The notes beneath the pieces were generated by a model. The model saw nothing but the letters and a program-made list of their open reading frames with translations, was not told where the DNA came from and did no database searches. 59,581 nt of DNA from Salibaculum sp031581025 (GTDB lineage Bacteria > Pseudomonadota > Alphaproteobacteria > Rhodobacterales > Rhodobacteraceae). How positions within the stretch are numbered: position 1 is the stretch's first letter; each line of letters opens with the position of its first letter. Location: the NCBI RefSeq assembly GCF_031581025.1, contig NZ_JAVLCA010000013.1; one strand, written 5' to 3'. A program made the translations under genes and the position numbers. This document shows positions 23,910-30,717 of this stretch, piece after piece.

Positions 23910-24473
23910 TTACTGTGCGCCGCGGGCCAGCGCGGCGACGCCCGTGCGCGCCATTTCCACCAGGCCGATGGGGCGCATCAGATCGGCGAAGGCGTCGATC
24001 TTCTCGGGCGTGCCGGTGATCTCGAAGACAAAGCTTTCCAGGGTGCTGTCCACCACGCTGGCGCGAAAGACATCCGCCAGGCGCAGTGCCTCGACCCGGT
24101 CCTCGCCCTTGCCCGCGACCTTGAACAGGGCCAGTTCCCGCTCGACGCTGCGGCCCTCGACCGTCAGGTCGTGGACCTCGTGAACGGGCACGATCCGGCC
24201 CAGCTGGGCGGTGATCTGGTTGATCACCTGCGGGGTGCCGGTGGTCACGATGGTGATGCGCGACAGGTGGCCGGTATGGTCCACCTCGGCGACGGTCAGG
24301 CTCTCGATGTTGTAGCCCCGCCCCGAGAACAGCCCGATGACACGGGCCAGCACGCCCGGCTCGTTTTCCACCAGAACGGCCAGGGTGTGGCGTTCCTCGG
24401 TGTCCGAAAAGGTGGGCCGCAGGTTATAGGCGGAGTGGCTCGTGGAGCCCTTCTTGATGTTGAGCGCGGACAT
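23910..24473 (-). CDS. ilvN: Acetolactate synthase, small (regulatory) subunit
   Basis: This 187-residue protein has an ACT domain in the first half ('HTLAVLVENEPGVLARVIGL', 'GRGYNIESLTVAEVDHTGH') and the ALS small-subunit C-terminal domain. It binds valine and confers feedback control on the IlvB catalytic subunit. The length is slightly above the E. coli IlvH type. It follows ilvB after 78 bases that contain two tandem palindromes. Its last codons (ALARGAQ-stop) are duplicated just downstream, at about 23880-23905. Confidence 0.94.
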   Translation of the reverse strand: MSALNIKKGSTSHSAYNLRPTFSDTEERHTLAVLVENEPGVLARVIGLFSGRGYNIESLTVAEVDHTGHLSRITIVTTGTPQVINQITAQLGRIVPVHEVHDLTVEGRSVERELALFKVAGKGEDRVEALRLADVFRASVVDSTLESFVFEITGTPEKIDAFADLMRPIGLVEMARTGVAALARGAQ

Positions 24474-24501
24474 GTTCGTTCCTGTCTTTCCTGTCGCGGG
24501 G

Positions 24502-24550
24502 CCAAAATTCCAGAATCTTGGCGGCTTTCCGAAAATTCTGGAATTTTCGG
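24502..24550. promoter_or_regulatory. Tandem palindromes between ilvB and ilvN
   Basis: Two similar palindromes lie side by side. 24502-24521 (arms ccaaaattc / gaatcttgg, one mismatch) and 24529-24550 (arms ccgaaaattc / gaattttcgg, perfect, loop tg). The outer halves also pair with each other: aaaattccagaat (24504-24516) with attctggaatttt (24535-24547), 13 bp perfect. The RNA can therefore form two small hairpins or one large one. The sequence lies just after the ilvB stop and may control the ilvB:ilvN ratio or be a double operator. Confidence 0.6.
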
Positions 24551-24551
24551 G

Positions 24552-26306
24552 TCAGACCAGCACCGATCCCTTCGCGTCGATCACGCCTTGTGTCTCGGCC
24601 TCGCCCAGCAGCATCTCGTTGTGGGCCTTGCCAGAGGGGATCATGGGGAAGCAGTTCTCGTGCTTCTCGACCAGGCAGTCGAAGATCACCGGGCCGTCGT
24701 GGTTCAGCATCTCCATGATCGCATCGTCCAGGTCGGCCGGATCGCTGCACAGGATTCCCTTGGCGCCGAAGGCCTCGGCCAGTTTCACGAAATCGGGCAG
24801 GGCCTCGGACCAACTCGACGAATAGCGCTCGCCGTGCAGCAGTTCCTGCCACTGGCGCACCATGCCCAGACGCTCGTTGTTGAGGATGAACTGCTTGACC
24901 GGCAGGCGGTATTGCACCGCCGTCCCCAGTTCCTGCATGTTCATCAGCCAACTGGCCTCGCCCGCCACATTGATGACCAGCGCCTCGGGGTGGCCCATCT
25001 GCACGCCGATGGAGGCCGGAAAGCCGTAACCCATGGTGCCCAGGCCGCCGGAGGTCATCCAGTGGTTGGGATCATCAAAGCCCATGTACTGCGCCGCCCA
25101 CATCTGGTGCTGGCCGACCTCGGTGCAGATGAATCTGTCCTTGCGGTCCTTGGTCAGCGCCTCCAGCCGTTCCAGCGCGTATTGCGGGCGGATGGTCTTG
25201 CCCTCTTGCGTGTAGGCCAGGCAGTTGACCTTCCGCCACTCGCCGATCTGCGCCCACCAGGCGTCCAGCCCCGCGCGGTCGGTCTTGCGGCCGCGGGATT
25301 TCCAGACCTTGAGCACATCCTCCAGCACATGGCCCACATCGCCCACGATGGCGATATCCGTGCGGATCACCTTGTTGATCGACGAGGGGTCGATGTCGAT
25401 ATGGACCTTCTTGGAATTGGGGCTGAAGGCGTCGATGCGTCCGGTAATCCGGTCATCAAAGCGCGCGCCGATATTGATCATCAGGTCGCAGTCGTGCATC
25501 GCCATGTTGGACTCGTAGAGCCCGTGCATCCCCAGCATCCCCAGCCAGCTGTCACCCGAGGCGGGGTAGGCGCCAAGGCCCATCAGCGTCGAGGTGATGG
25601 GAAAGCCCGTGGCATCGACCAACTCGCGCAGCAGCTGGCTGGCCGCCGGGCCGGAATTGATGACGCCGCCGCCGGTGTAGAAGATCGGCTTCTTCGCCTT
25701 CTCGATCGCCGCGACAAAGTCGGTGATGCCCGCGATGTCGCCCTTGACCTGAGGGTTGTAGTGCGAGGCCATGGCGCGCGGTGCCGTATAGTCGGCACTG
25801 GCGAACTGCACGTCCTTGGGAATATCGACCAGCACCGGCCCGGGGCGGCCGCTGGCGGCGACGTGAAAGGCCTCGTGGATGGTGTTCGACAGTTTCGCGG
25901 TGTCCTTGACCAGCCAGTTGTGCTTGGTGCAGGGGCGGGTGATGCCCACGGTATCGGCTTCCTGGAAGGCGTCCGACCCGATCATGAAGGTCGGCACCTG
26001 CCCCGAGAAGACCACCAGCGGGATCGAATCCATCAGCGCGTCGGTCAGGCCCGTCACCGCGTTGGTGGCCCCGGGGCCGGATGTCACCAGGGCGACCCCG
26101 ACCTTGCCGGTCGCGCGGGCATAGCCCTCGGCGGCGTGGATGGCGCCCTGTTCATGGCGCACGAGGACATGCTTGATCGAATTCTGCTGGAAGACCTCGT
26201 CATAGATGGGAAGGACGGCGCCGCCGGGGTAGCCGAATACCGTGTCCACACCCTGATCGATCAGGGCCTGAACCACCATTTTCGCGCCGGTCATCTGTGC
26301 TGACAT
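24552..26306 (-). CDS. ilvB: Acetolactate synthase, large (catalytic) subunit
   Basis: This 584-residue thiamine diphosphate enzyme begins MSAQMTGAKMVVQALIDQGV. It has 'DTVFGYPGGAVLPIYDEVF' with the neighbouring catalytic Glu in 'VLVRHEQGAIHAAEGYARAT', and the TPP/FAD regions 'GLGTMGYGFPASIG' and 'VAGEASWLMNMQELGTAVQY'. It condenses pyruvate with pyruvate or 2-oxobutyrate in valine, leucine and isoleucine synthesis. ATG 26306 has a Shine-Dalgarno sequence (gaggat); an in-frame ATG at 26345 lies inside the attenuator terminator's T-run and is unlikely. The gene is preceded by a full transcription attenuator. Confidence 0.96.
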   Translation of the reverse strand: MSAQMTGAKMVVQALIDQGVDTVFGYPGGAVLPIYDEVFQQNSIKHVLVRHEQGAIHAAEGYARATGKVGVALVTSGPGATNAVTGLTDALMDSIPLVVFSGQVPTFMIGSDAFQEADTVGITRPCTKHNWLVKDTAKLSNTIHEAFHVAASGRPGPVLVDIPKDVQFASADYTAPRAMASHYNPQVKGDIAGITDFVAAIEKAKKPIFYTGGGVINSGPAASQLLRELVDATGFPITSTLMGLGAYPASGDSWLGMLGMHGLYESNMAMHDCDLMINIGARFDDRITGRIDAFSPNSKKVHIDIDPSSINKVIRTDIAIVGDVGHVLEDVLKVWKSRGRKTDRAGLDAWWAQIGEWRKVNCLAYTQEGKTIRPQYALERLEALTKDRKDRFICTEVGQHQMWAAQYMGFDDPNHWMTSGGLGTMGYGFPASIGVQMGHPEALVINVAGEASWLMNMQELGTAVQYRLPVKQFILNNERLGMVRQWQELLHGERYSSSWSEALPDFVKLAEAFGAKGILCSDPADLDDAIMEMLNHDGPVIFDCLVEKHENCFPMIPSGKAHNEMLLGEAETQGVIDAKGSVLV

Positions 26307-26345
26307 CGTCTTATCCTCATCTCGTGACGTCTCTGCAGTGGGCAT

Positions 26346-26375
26346 AAAAAAGCCCTCGGTGGGATCTCCGAGGGC
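26346..26375 (-). terminator. ilvBN attenuator terminator
   Basis: On the minus strand this is an 8-bp perfect stem gccctcgg / ccgagggc (26352-26359 with 26368-26375), loop of 8, followed by six T (26351-26346), 40 bases before the ilvB ATG. It is a textbook intrinsic terminator. An alternative pairing, gcgcatggg (26374-26382) with cccatgcgc (26410-26418), overlaps its first two bases and can act as antiterminator. Confidence 0.9.
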
Positions 26376-26402
26376 GCATGGGTTACCAGTATGGCAAAAC
26401 CG

Positions 26403-26450
26403 TTACCGGCCCATGCGCATCACCCCTACAAGTACCAGGTTCTCGATCAT
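26403..26450 (-). CDS. ilvBN leader peptide (ilvL-type)
   Basis: This is a 15-codon open frame, MIENLVLVGVMRMGR, ending in TAA. It contains Ile, two Leu and three Val codons, five of them in the run Leu-Val-Leu-Val-Gly-Val. It ends 28 bases before the terminator stem and overlaps one arm of the antiterminator (26410-26418). Ribosome stalling at the Leu/Val codons when charged tRNAs are scarce would free the antiterminator and let transcription enter ilvB. The sequence layout is the classical attenuation design; the peptide itself needs no function. A gga/ggga stretch upstream serves as ribosome-binding site. Confidence 0.85.
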   Translation of the reverse strand: MIENLVLVGVMRMGR

Positions 26451-26480
26451 TCCCAGTGGCTTTCCATTTTGCGTGTGGGC

Positions 26481-26508
26481 AGTTTGCACGGGTGCGTCCG
26501 GGCGTCAA
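26481..26508 (-). promoter_or_regulatory. Probable ilvBN promoter
   Basis: The minus strand reads ttgacg (26508-26503), 16 bases, then caaact (26486-26481). The -35 matches the sigma-70 consensus at five positions; the -10 is weaker. The predicted start near 26474 would place the leader-peptide ATG about 24 bases into the RNA, as expected for an attenuator. Confidence 0.45.
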
Positions 26509-26617
26509 CCGCGAATCCGGAGAAAGTGTCGCGCCGGCTCGGGTTTTTGGAATTATCTTTCAGATTATGCCTGCCAAAAAGGCCCGGGATGCGCCGGGCG
26601 GTCTTCCGGGGCGGGCA

Positions 26618-26863
26618 CTATCGCGTGATCCGCGCGGCCCGGCCGCCGCGCCGCACGCGCAGCAGGTCGGCCCGGCCGGGCAGGTCTGCCATTATGGCGC
26701 GGCGGGCCTCGGGGCTCAGGCGCGACCAGGTGGCGATCTCGTCAAGGCTGCGGTGGCAGCCGGTGCAGATGCGGGCCTCGGGGTGGACCACGCAGACCTG
26801 GATGCAGGGGCTCTCGACCTCGTCCCGCCTCCAGACGCCCGCCTTGTCTTCCGGTTTCGTCAT
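26618..26863 (-). CDS. DUF1289 domain protein
   Basis: This 81-residue protein has the DUF1289 signature 'VESPCIQVCVVHPEARICTG' and 'CHRSLDEIATWSRLSPEARR', with Cys spaced C-x3-C-x9-C-x2-C, which suggests metal or Fe-S binding. The family is widespread in proteobacteria and has no assigned function. The C-terminal tail is Arg-rich. Its start overlaps the ruvX stop by 4 bases, so the order ccmI-ruvX-DUF1289 forms one transcription unit, followed downstream by ilvBN. Confidence 0.85.
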   Translation of the reverse strand: MTKPEDKAGVWRRDEVESPCIQVCVVHPEARICTGCHRSLDEIATWSRLSPEARRAIMADLPGRADLLRVRRGGRAARITR

Positions 26864-27336
26864 CCCGCCGCCCCGATGTTGCGCATGCGATCCAGCATGC
26901 CTTGCAGGATAACACCGGCGGCGACGTGGTCGATCACCTCGGCGCGACGTTTTCGTGTCGTATCCGCCTCGAGCAAGGCGCGTTCGGCGGCCACGGTCGA
27001 CAGGCGTTCATCCCAGAAGGTGATGGGCAGCTCGGTCAGCCGCGACAGGTTGCGTGCGAAGGCCCGGGTGGATTGCGCGCGCGGCCCTTCCGAGCCGTCC
27101 ATGTTGCGCGGCAGCCCCAGCACCAGCCCGCCGACCTCGCGCCGGGCCACCAGCGCCAGCAGCGCCTCGGCATCGAGGGTGAACTTGCGCCGCTTGAGCG
27201 TTTGCGTGGGCGTGGCCACCCTGTGCAGCCGGTCCGAGATGGCCACGCCGATGGTCTTGGTGCCCAGATCCAGCCCCGCCAGCGGCACCATGGGCGGCAG
27301 GGCGGCGGCAAAGGCCTCGGGGGTGTCGAGGATCAT
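26860..27336 (-). CDS. ruvX: RuvX/YqgF family putative Holliday junction resolvase
   Basis: This 158-residue RNase H-fold protein has catalytic Asp in 'LAGLDLGTKTIGVAISDRLH' (residue about 23), conserved 'GGLVLGLPRNMDGSEGPRAQ' and 'LPITFWDERLSTVAAERAL' with the acidic WDER. The C-terminal 'RRAEVIDHVAAGVILQGMLD' completes the D-x-x-A-A-x-x-I-L-Q signature. The family is tied to Holliday junction cleavage and 16S rRNA 5' processing. It overlaps ccmI upstream and DUF1289 downstream by 4 bases each. Confidence 0.92.
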   Translation of the reverse strand: MILDTPEAFAAALPPMVPLAGLDLGTKTIGVAISDRLHRVATPTQTLKRRKFTLDAEALLALVARREVGGLVLGLPRNMDGSEGPRAQSTRAFARNLSRLTELPITFWDERLSTVAAERALLEADTTRKRRAEVIDHVAAGVILQGMLDRMRNIGAAG

Positions 27337-28805
27337 TCGGCGACGCCGGCGGCGCGGGCAGCCTCGCGGATGCTGTCCACCGCCTCGGGCGAGGCGGCGA
27401 AGACCTGCTGCGCCTCGGACCAGATGGCCGCGGCGCGCTCGGTGTCGCCCATCACGCCAAGGGCCTGGATCAATTGCGCCCAGTCGGCGGGCGGACCGCC
27501 TTCTTCGGCCAGCCGTGCCGACAGGCCCGAGACCATGTTACCGATCATCGCGGCGCGGTCCTCTTCAGACATGTCCTGTGCCGCTTCCATGTCGGCCGCC
27601 GAGGGGCCGCGGGTCTCTCGCTCGGGCAGGCTGTAGTCCACGCCCGCGCGGCGCGCCACGGCCTCGACCTGGTTGGCGGCCATGGTGTAATGCAGGCTGT
27701 CCGGCGCGCCGGTCTCGATCACCCGGCGCAAGAAGTTGAAGGCCCGGTCGGGCCGGTCGGTCTGGGAATAGAGGAGCCCGGCGTAATAGAGCGCGGCCAC
27801 GTTGCCCTCGTCGCGCTGCAACAGGCGCACGGCGATGGTCTCGGCCTCGGGCGAGACGACACCGTTGGCGGCGCTGACAAGGTAGTCCAGCAGTTCGGCG
27901 TAATCCTCTGTTTCGGCCGTGTCACCCAGGGCGGCGATGTTGCGTTCCTTGGCGCGGGCGGCGGCCTGGAAATGCCCGATCGAGCGCGCGTCGATCGCCA
28001 TGGCCTGCCACAGGTCGGCCCGGGCCTCGCGTCCGGTTGCAAAGGCGTTGATCTGGGCCTGCAAGTCTGGGTTGACCCCGCCGTCGTCACTGATGAACCG
28101 GTACAAGGCCAGCCGGTAGCGGTCGCTTTCCGAGGCCGCGTCGCCCCGGAGTGCGACCACCCGCGATTGCGCTTCGGCGGCGGCGTCGAAGTTCAGCAGA
28201 CGCCCCTCGTTGTCGGCCAGCAACTGCCAGCCGTTCAGATCGTCGGGGCGAGTGGGCACGATCTCGCGCAGCCGCTCGATCATGTCGCGCACATCGTCAT
28301 TGACCTGCGGGGTCGCGGCGATCTTGTCGGTGACGCGCGCCTCGGCCTCGCTCTGGCTGGGCCGGTTGCGGCGCATCTCTTCGGCGAGCGCCAGGCGCTC
28401 GGCCCGGGGCAGGTCACCGTAGCCGGGCACGCCAAGCTGCACATAGCCCCAGAGTGCGGCCCCCGCGACGGCCAGCATTGTCACCACCGCCAGGGCGATG
28501 TTCAGCCGCCGGGGCGCCTCGCGCTGCGGCGCGGCCTCGGTGCCGGCCCGGTCCGCGGCCAGCAGGCGGCGGGCAATCTCGGTGCGGGTGCGTTCGGCCT
28601 CTTCGGCGTTGAGGACTCCGCGCGCCAGGTCGCGGTCGACCTCGGCCAGCTGCGACTTGTAGATGTCCACATCACTGGCTTCGGCCGTGCCCTCTTCGGT
28701 GTCCCCGGCGCGGCGGGCACGGACTAGCGGGGCCACGAGGGCGGCGACGGTCAGGCCCACCAGGGCGGCGGCTGTGACCCAGAATATCCAGATGTTCTCT
28801 TGCAT
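27333..28805 (-). CDS. ccmI: Cytochrome c biogenesis protein CcmI
   Basis: This 490-residue protein begins MQENIWIFWVTAAALVGLTV. Transmembrane segment 1 is near residues 7-27 and segment 2 near 100-120 ('RRLNIALAVVTMLAVAGAAL'). A cytoplasmic loop between them carries 'DVDIYKSQLAEVDRDLARGV', the CcmI leucine-zipper-like part. A periplasmic TPR-rich domain follows, long as in Rhodobacter CcmI. It chaperones apocytochromes c towards the CcmF/H heme ligation complex. The other ccm genes are not in the window. It is the first gene of the ccmI-ruvX-DUF1289 unit and is divergent from soxB. Confidence 0.9.
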   Translation of the reverse strand: MQENIWIFWVTAAALVGLTVAALVAPLVRARRAGDTEEGTAEASDVDIYKSQLAEVDRDLARGVLNAEEAERTRTEIARRLLAADRAGTEAAPQREAPRRLNIALAVVTMLAVAGAALWGYVQLGVPGYGDLPRAERLALAEEMRRNRPSQSEAEARVTDKIAATPQVNDDVRDMIERLREIVPTRPDDLNGWQLLADNEGRLLNFDAAAEAQSRVVALRGDAASESDRYRLALYRFISDDGGVNPDLQAQINAFATGREARADLWQAMAIDARSIGHFQAAARAKERNIAALGDTAETEDYAELLDYLVSAANGVVSPEAETIAVRLLQRDEGNVAALYYAGLLYSQTDRPDRAFNFLRRVIETGAPDSLHYTMAANQVEAVARRAGVDYSLPERETRGPSAADMEAAQDMSEEDRAAMIGNMVSGLSARLAEEGGPPADWAQLIQALGVMGDTERAAAIWSEAQQVFAASPEAVDSIREAARAAGVAE

Positions 28806-28991
28806 GGTGGCCCCCGTTTAGCCCGAGACCCGCACGGGCGAAAGACCCCGCGACCGCCCCGATTGCGGCAAATTGGCCGCTGGGATGGCTGTTGTCGGAA
28901 ACGCGCCGCCAAATGCCGCCCGGAGTCTCCTTCGGCGCCGGGCCATGCGTCACAAAAAGGGCCGAGGACGTTCCCACGTGAAAGTGAGCCC

Positions 28992-30236
28992 ATGAGACGC
29001 TTTTCCGCCTTTGCCATCGCCCGCGAGGCCATGCGCCAGCACAGCGGCTGGTCCCGGCACTGGCGCTCGCCGACGCCGAAAAAGCACTACGACGCCATCA
29101 TCATCGGCGCCGGGGGCCATGGGCTGGCCACGGCCTATTTTCTGGGCCGCGAACATGGCATCACCAATGTCGCCGTCCTTGAAAAGGGCTGGCTGGGCGG
29201 CGGCAACACCGGCCGCAACACGACGATCATCCGCTCGAACTACCTGCAGGACCCCTCGGCGGCGATCTACGAGAAGTCGCGCAGCCTTTACGAGAGCATG
29301 AGCCAAGACCTGAACTACAACGTGATGTACAGCCCGCGCGGCGTCATCATGCTGGCCCAGACCGAGCACGAGGTCCGCGGCTACCTGCGCACGGCCCACG
29401 CCAACGGCCTGCAGGGGGTGCAAACGGAATTCATCAGCCCCGAGCGGGTCAAGGAACTGGTGCCGATCATCAACCTGGATGGCCCGCGCTACCCGGTCCT
29501 CGGCGGCCTTTGGCAGGCGCGGGCGGGCACCGCGCGCCACGATGCCGTGGCCTGGGGCTATGCCCGTGCCTGTTCCGACATGGGCATGGACATCATCCAG
29601 AAATGCGAGGTCACCGGCATCACCCGCGCCGGCGACAAGGTGACGGGCGTGCAGACCACCAAGGGCGATATCGGCTGTTCGAAGCTGGGCATCGTCGTGG
29701 CCGGGCACTCGGGCGTTCTGGCCGAGAAGGCGGGCTTCCGCCTGCCGATCGAGAGCGTGTCATTGCAGGCGCTGGTCAGCGAGCCGATCAAGCCCTGCAT
29801 GGACGTGGTCGTCATGGCCAACACGGTGCATGGCTACATGTCGCAGTCCGACAAGGGCGAGATGGTGATCGGCGGCGGCACCGACGGCTATATCAACTAC
29901 ACCCAGCGCGGCGCCTTCCACCATGCCGAGGAAACCGTGCGCGCGCTGGTCGAGACCTTTCCGATGATTTCGCGCCTCAAGATGCTGCGGCAATGGGGCG
30001 GCATCGTGGATGTCACCGGCGACCGCTCGCCGATCCTGTCGAAAACGCCGGTCGAGGGCATCTTCGTCAACTGCGGCTGGGGCACCGGCGGTTTCAAGGC
30101 CACGCCCGGGTCGGGTTTTGCCATGGCCGAGCTGATGGCCAAGGGCCGCTCGCCCCTGACCGACGCGTTCAGCATGTGGCGCTACCGCGAGGGCAAGTTC
30201 ATTGATGAATCGGTGGCCGCGGGGGTGGCGCATTGA
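28992..30236 (+). CDS. soxB: Sarcosine oxidase beta subunit
   Basis: This 414-residue flavoprotein begins MRRFSAFAIAREAMRQHSGW. The Rossmann FAD motif is 'YDAIIIGAGGHGLATAYFLG' near residue 33. The region 'EKGWLGGGNTGRNTTIIRSN' corresponds to the flavin attachment area of heterotetrameric sarcosine oxidase. C-terminal FAD contacts are 'NCGWGTGGFKATPGSG'. With SoxA, D and G it oxidises sarcosine to glycine, H2O2 and a one-carbon unit on tetrahydrofolate. ATG 28992 is supported by aaagtgag and by alignment of the start with known SoxB. It is the first gene of soxBDAG; a 151-base gap with hairpins precedes soxD. Confidence 0.95.
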   Translation: MRRFSAFAIAREAMRQHSGWSRHWRSPTPKKHYDAIIIGAGGHGLATAYFLGREHGITNVAVLEKGWLGGGNTGRNTTIIRSNYLQDPSAAIYEKSRSLYESMSQDLNYNVMYSPRGVIMLAQTEHEVRGYLRTAHANGLQGVQTEFISPERVKELVPIINLDGPRYPVLGGLWQARAGTARHDAVAWGYARACSDMGMDIIQKCEVTGITRAGDKVTGVQTTKGDIGCSKLGIVVAGHSGVLAEKAGFRLPIESVSLQALVSEPIKPCMDVVVMANTVHGYMSQSDKGEMVIGGGTDGYINYTQRGAFHHAEETVRALVETFPMISRLKMLRQWGGIVDVTGDRSPILSKTPVEGIFVNCGWGTGGFKATPGSGFAMAELMAKGRSPLTDAFSMWRYREGKFIDESVAAGVAH

Positions 30237-30256
30237 CGGGCGCGGTTCGCCTGTCC

Positions 30257-30313
30257 ATCGGCGATGCACGCATCGCCGATCGCGCCCGACCCGCCGCCCA
30301 GGGCGGGCGCGAT
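30257..30313. repeat. Hairpins between soxB and soxD
   Basis: An inverted repeat with perfect 11-bp arms atcggcgatgc (30257-30267) / gcatcgccgat (30270-30280) and a 2-base spacer is followed by a second stem atcgcgcccg (30279-30288) with cgggcgcgat (30304-30313). There is no T-run, so read-through is expected. They could stabilise soxB mRNA or reduce expression of soxDAG. Confidence 0.6.
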
Positions 30314-30387
30314 ATCATCGCCCCCGCCCCCAGGCCGGGCGCGGAGGCCCCGACCAATCGGCCCGTGACTGCGAAAGGGAAAATGGC

Positions 30388-30717
30388 ATGCTGATCCTCA
30401 CCTGCCCCAACTGCGGCGTCACCGCCGAGGAAACCGAGTTTCACGGCGGCGGCGAGGCGCACCTCACGCGCCACGGTCCCGGGTCCTCGGATGACGATTT
30501 CGAGGGCTACCTTTTTTTGCGCGAAAACCCCCGCGGGGTGCATTTCGAACGCTGGCGCCACGCCCACGGCTGCGGCAAGTGGTTCCACGCCGCCCGCGAC
30601 ACCGCCACGCTTGAGGTCTTCGGCACCTATTCCGCCCAGACCACCGAGCCGCCGCAAGAGATCAAGGAGGCCGTCAGCGCCAAGCGCCCCGGCTGGTCCT
30701 GGAGGGACTTCAAGTGA
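30388..30717 (+). CDS. soxD: Sarcosine oxidase delta subunit
   Basis: This 109-residue protein begins MLILTCPNCGVTAEETEFHG. The zinc site of the delta subunit is visible as 'TCPNCG' near the start together with 'HAHGCGKWFHAARDTAT' (about residues 60-75). 'GYLFLRENPRGVHFERWRHA' is the central family signature. It supports assembly of the alpha-beta-gamma-delta complex. The ATG at 30388 follows a gggaaaa stretch; the stop overlaps the soxA GTG start (GTGA). Length is standard. Confidence 0.94.
   Translation: MLILTCPNCGVTAEETEFHGGGEAHLTRHGPGSSDDDFEGYLFLRENPRGVHFERWRHAHGCGKWFHAARDTATLEVFGTYSAQTTEPPQEIKEAVSAKRPGWSWRDFK

Noticed and set aside
22557..26303. Long plus-strand open frame of about 1250 codons
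   Set aside because: It mirrors the Rieske oxygenase, ilvN and ilvB genes on the opposite strand and has Arg/Gly/His-rich, non-protein composition.
26307..26345. N-terminal extension of IlvB from the ATG at 26345
   Set aside because: The codon lies at the base of the attenuator T-run, has no ribosome-binding site and is absent from the usual IlvB start.
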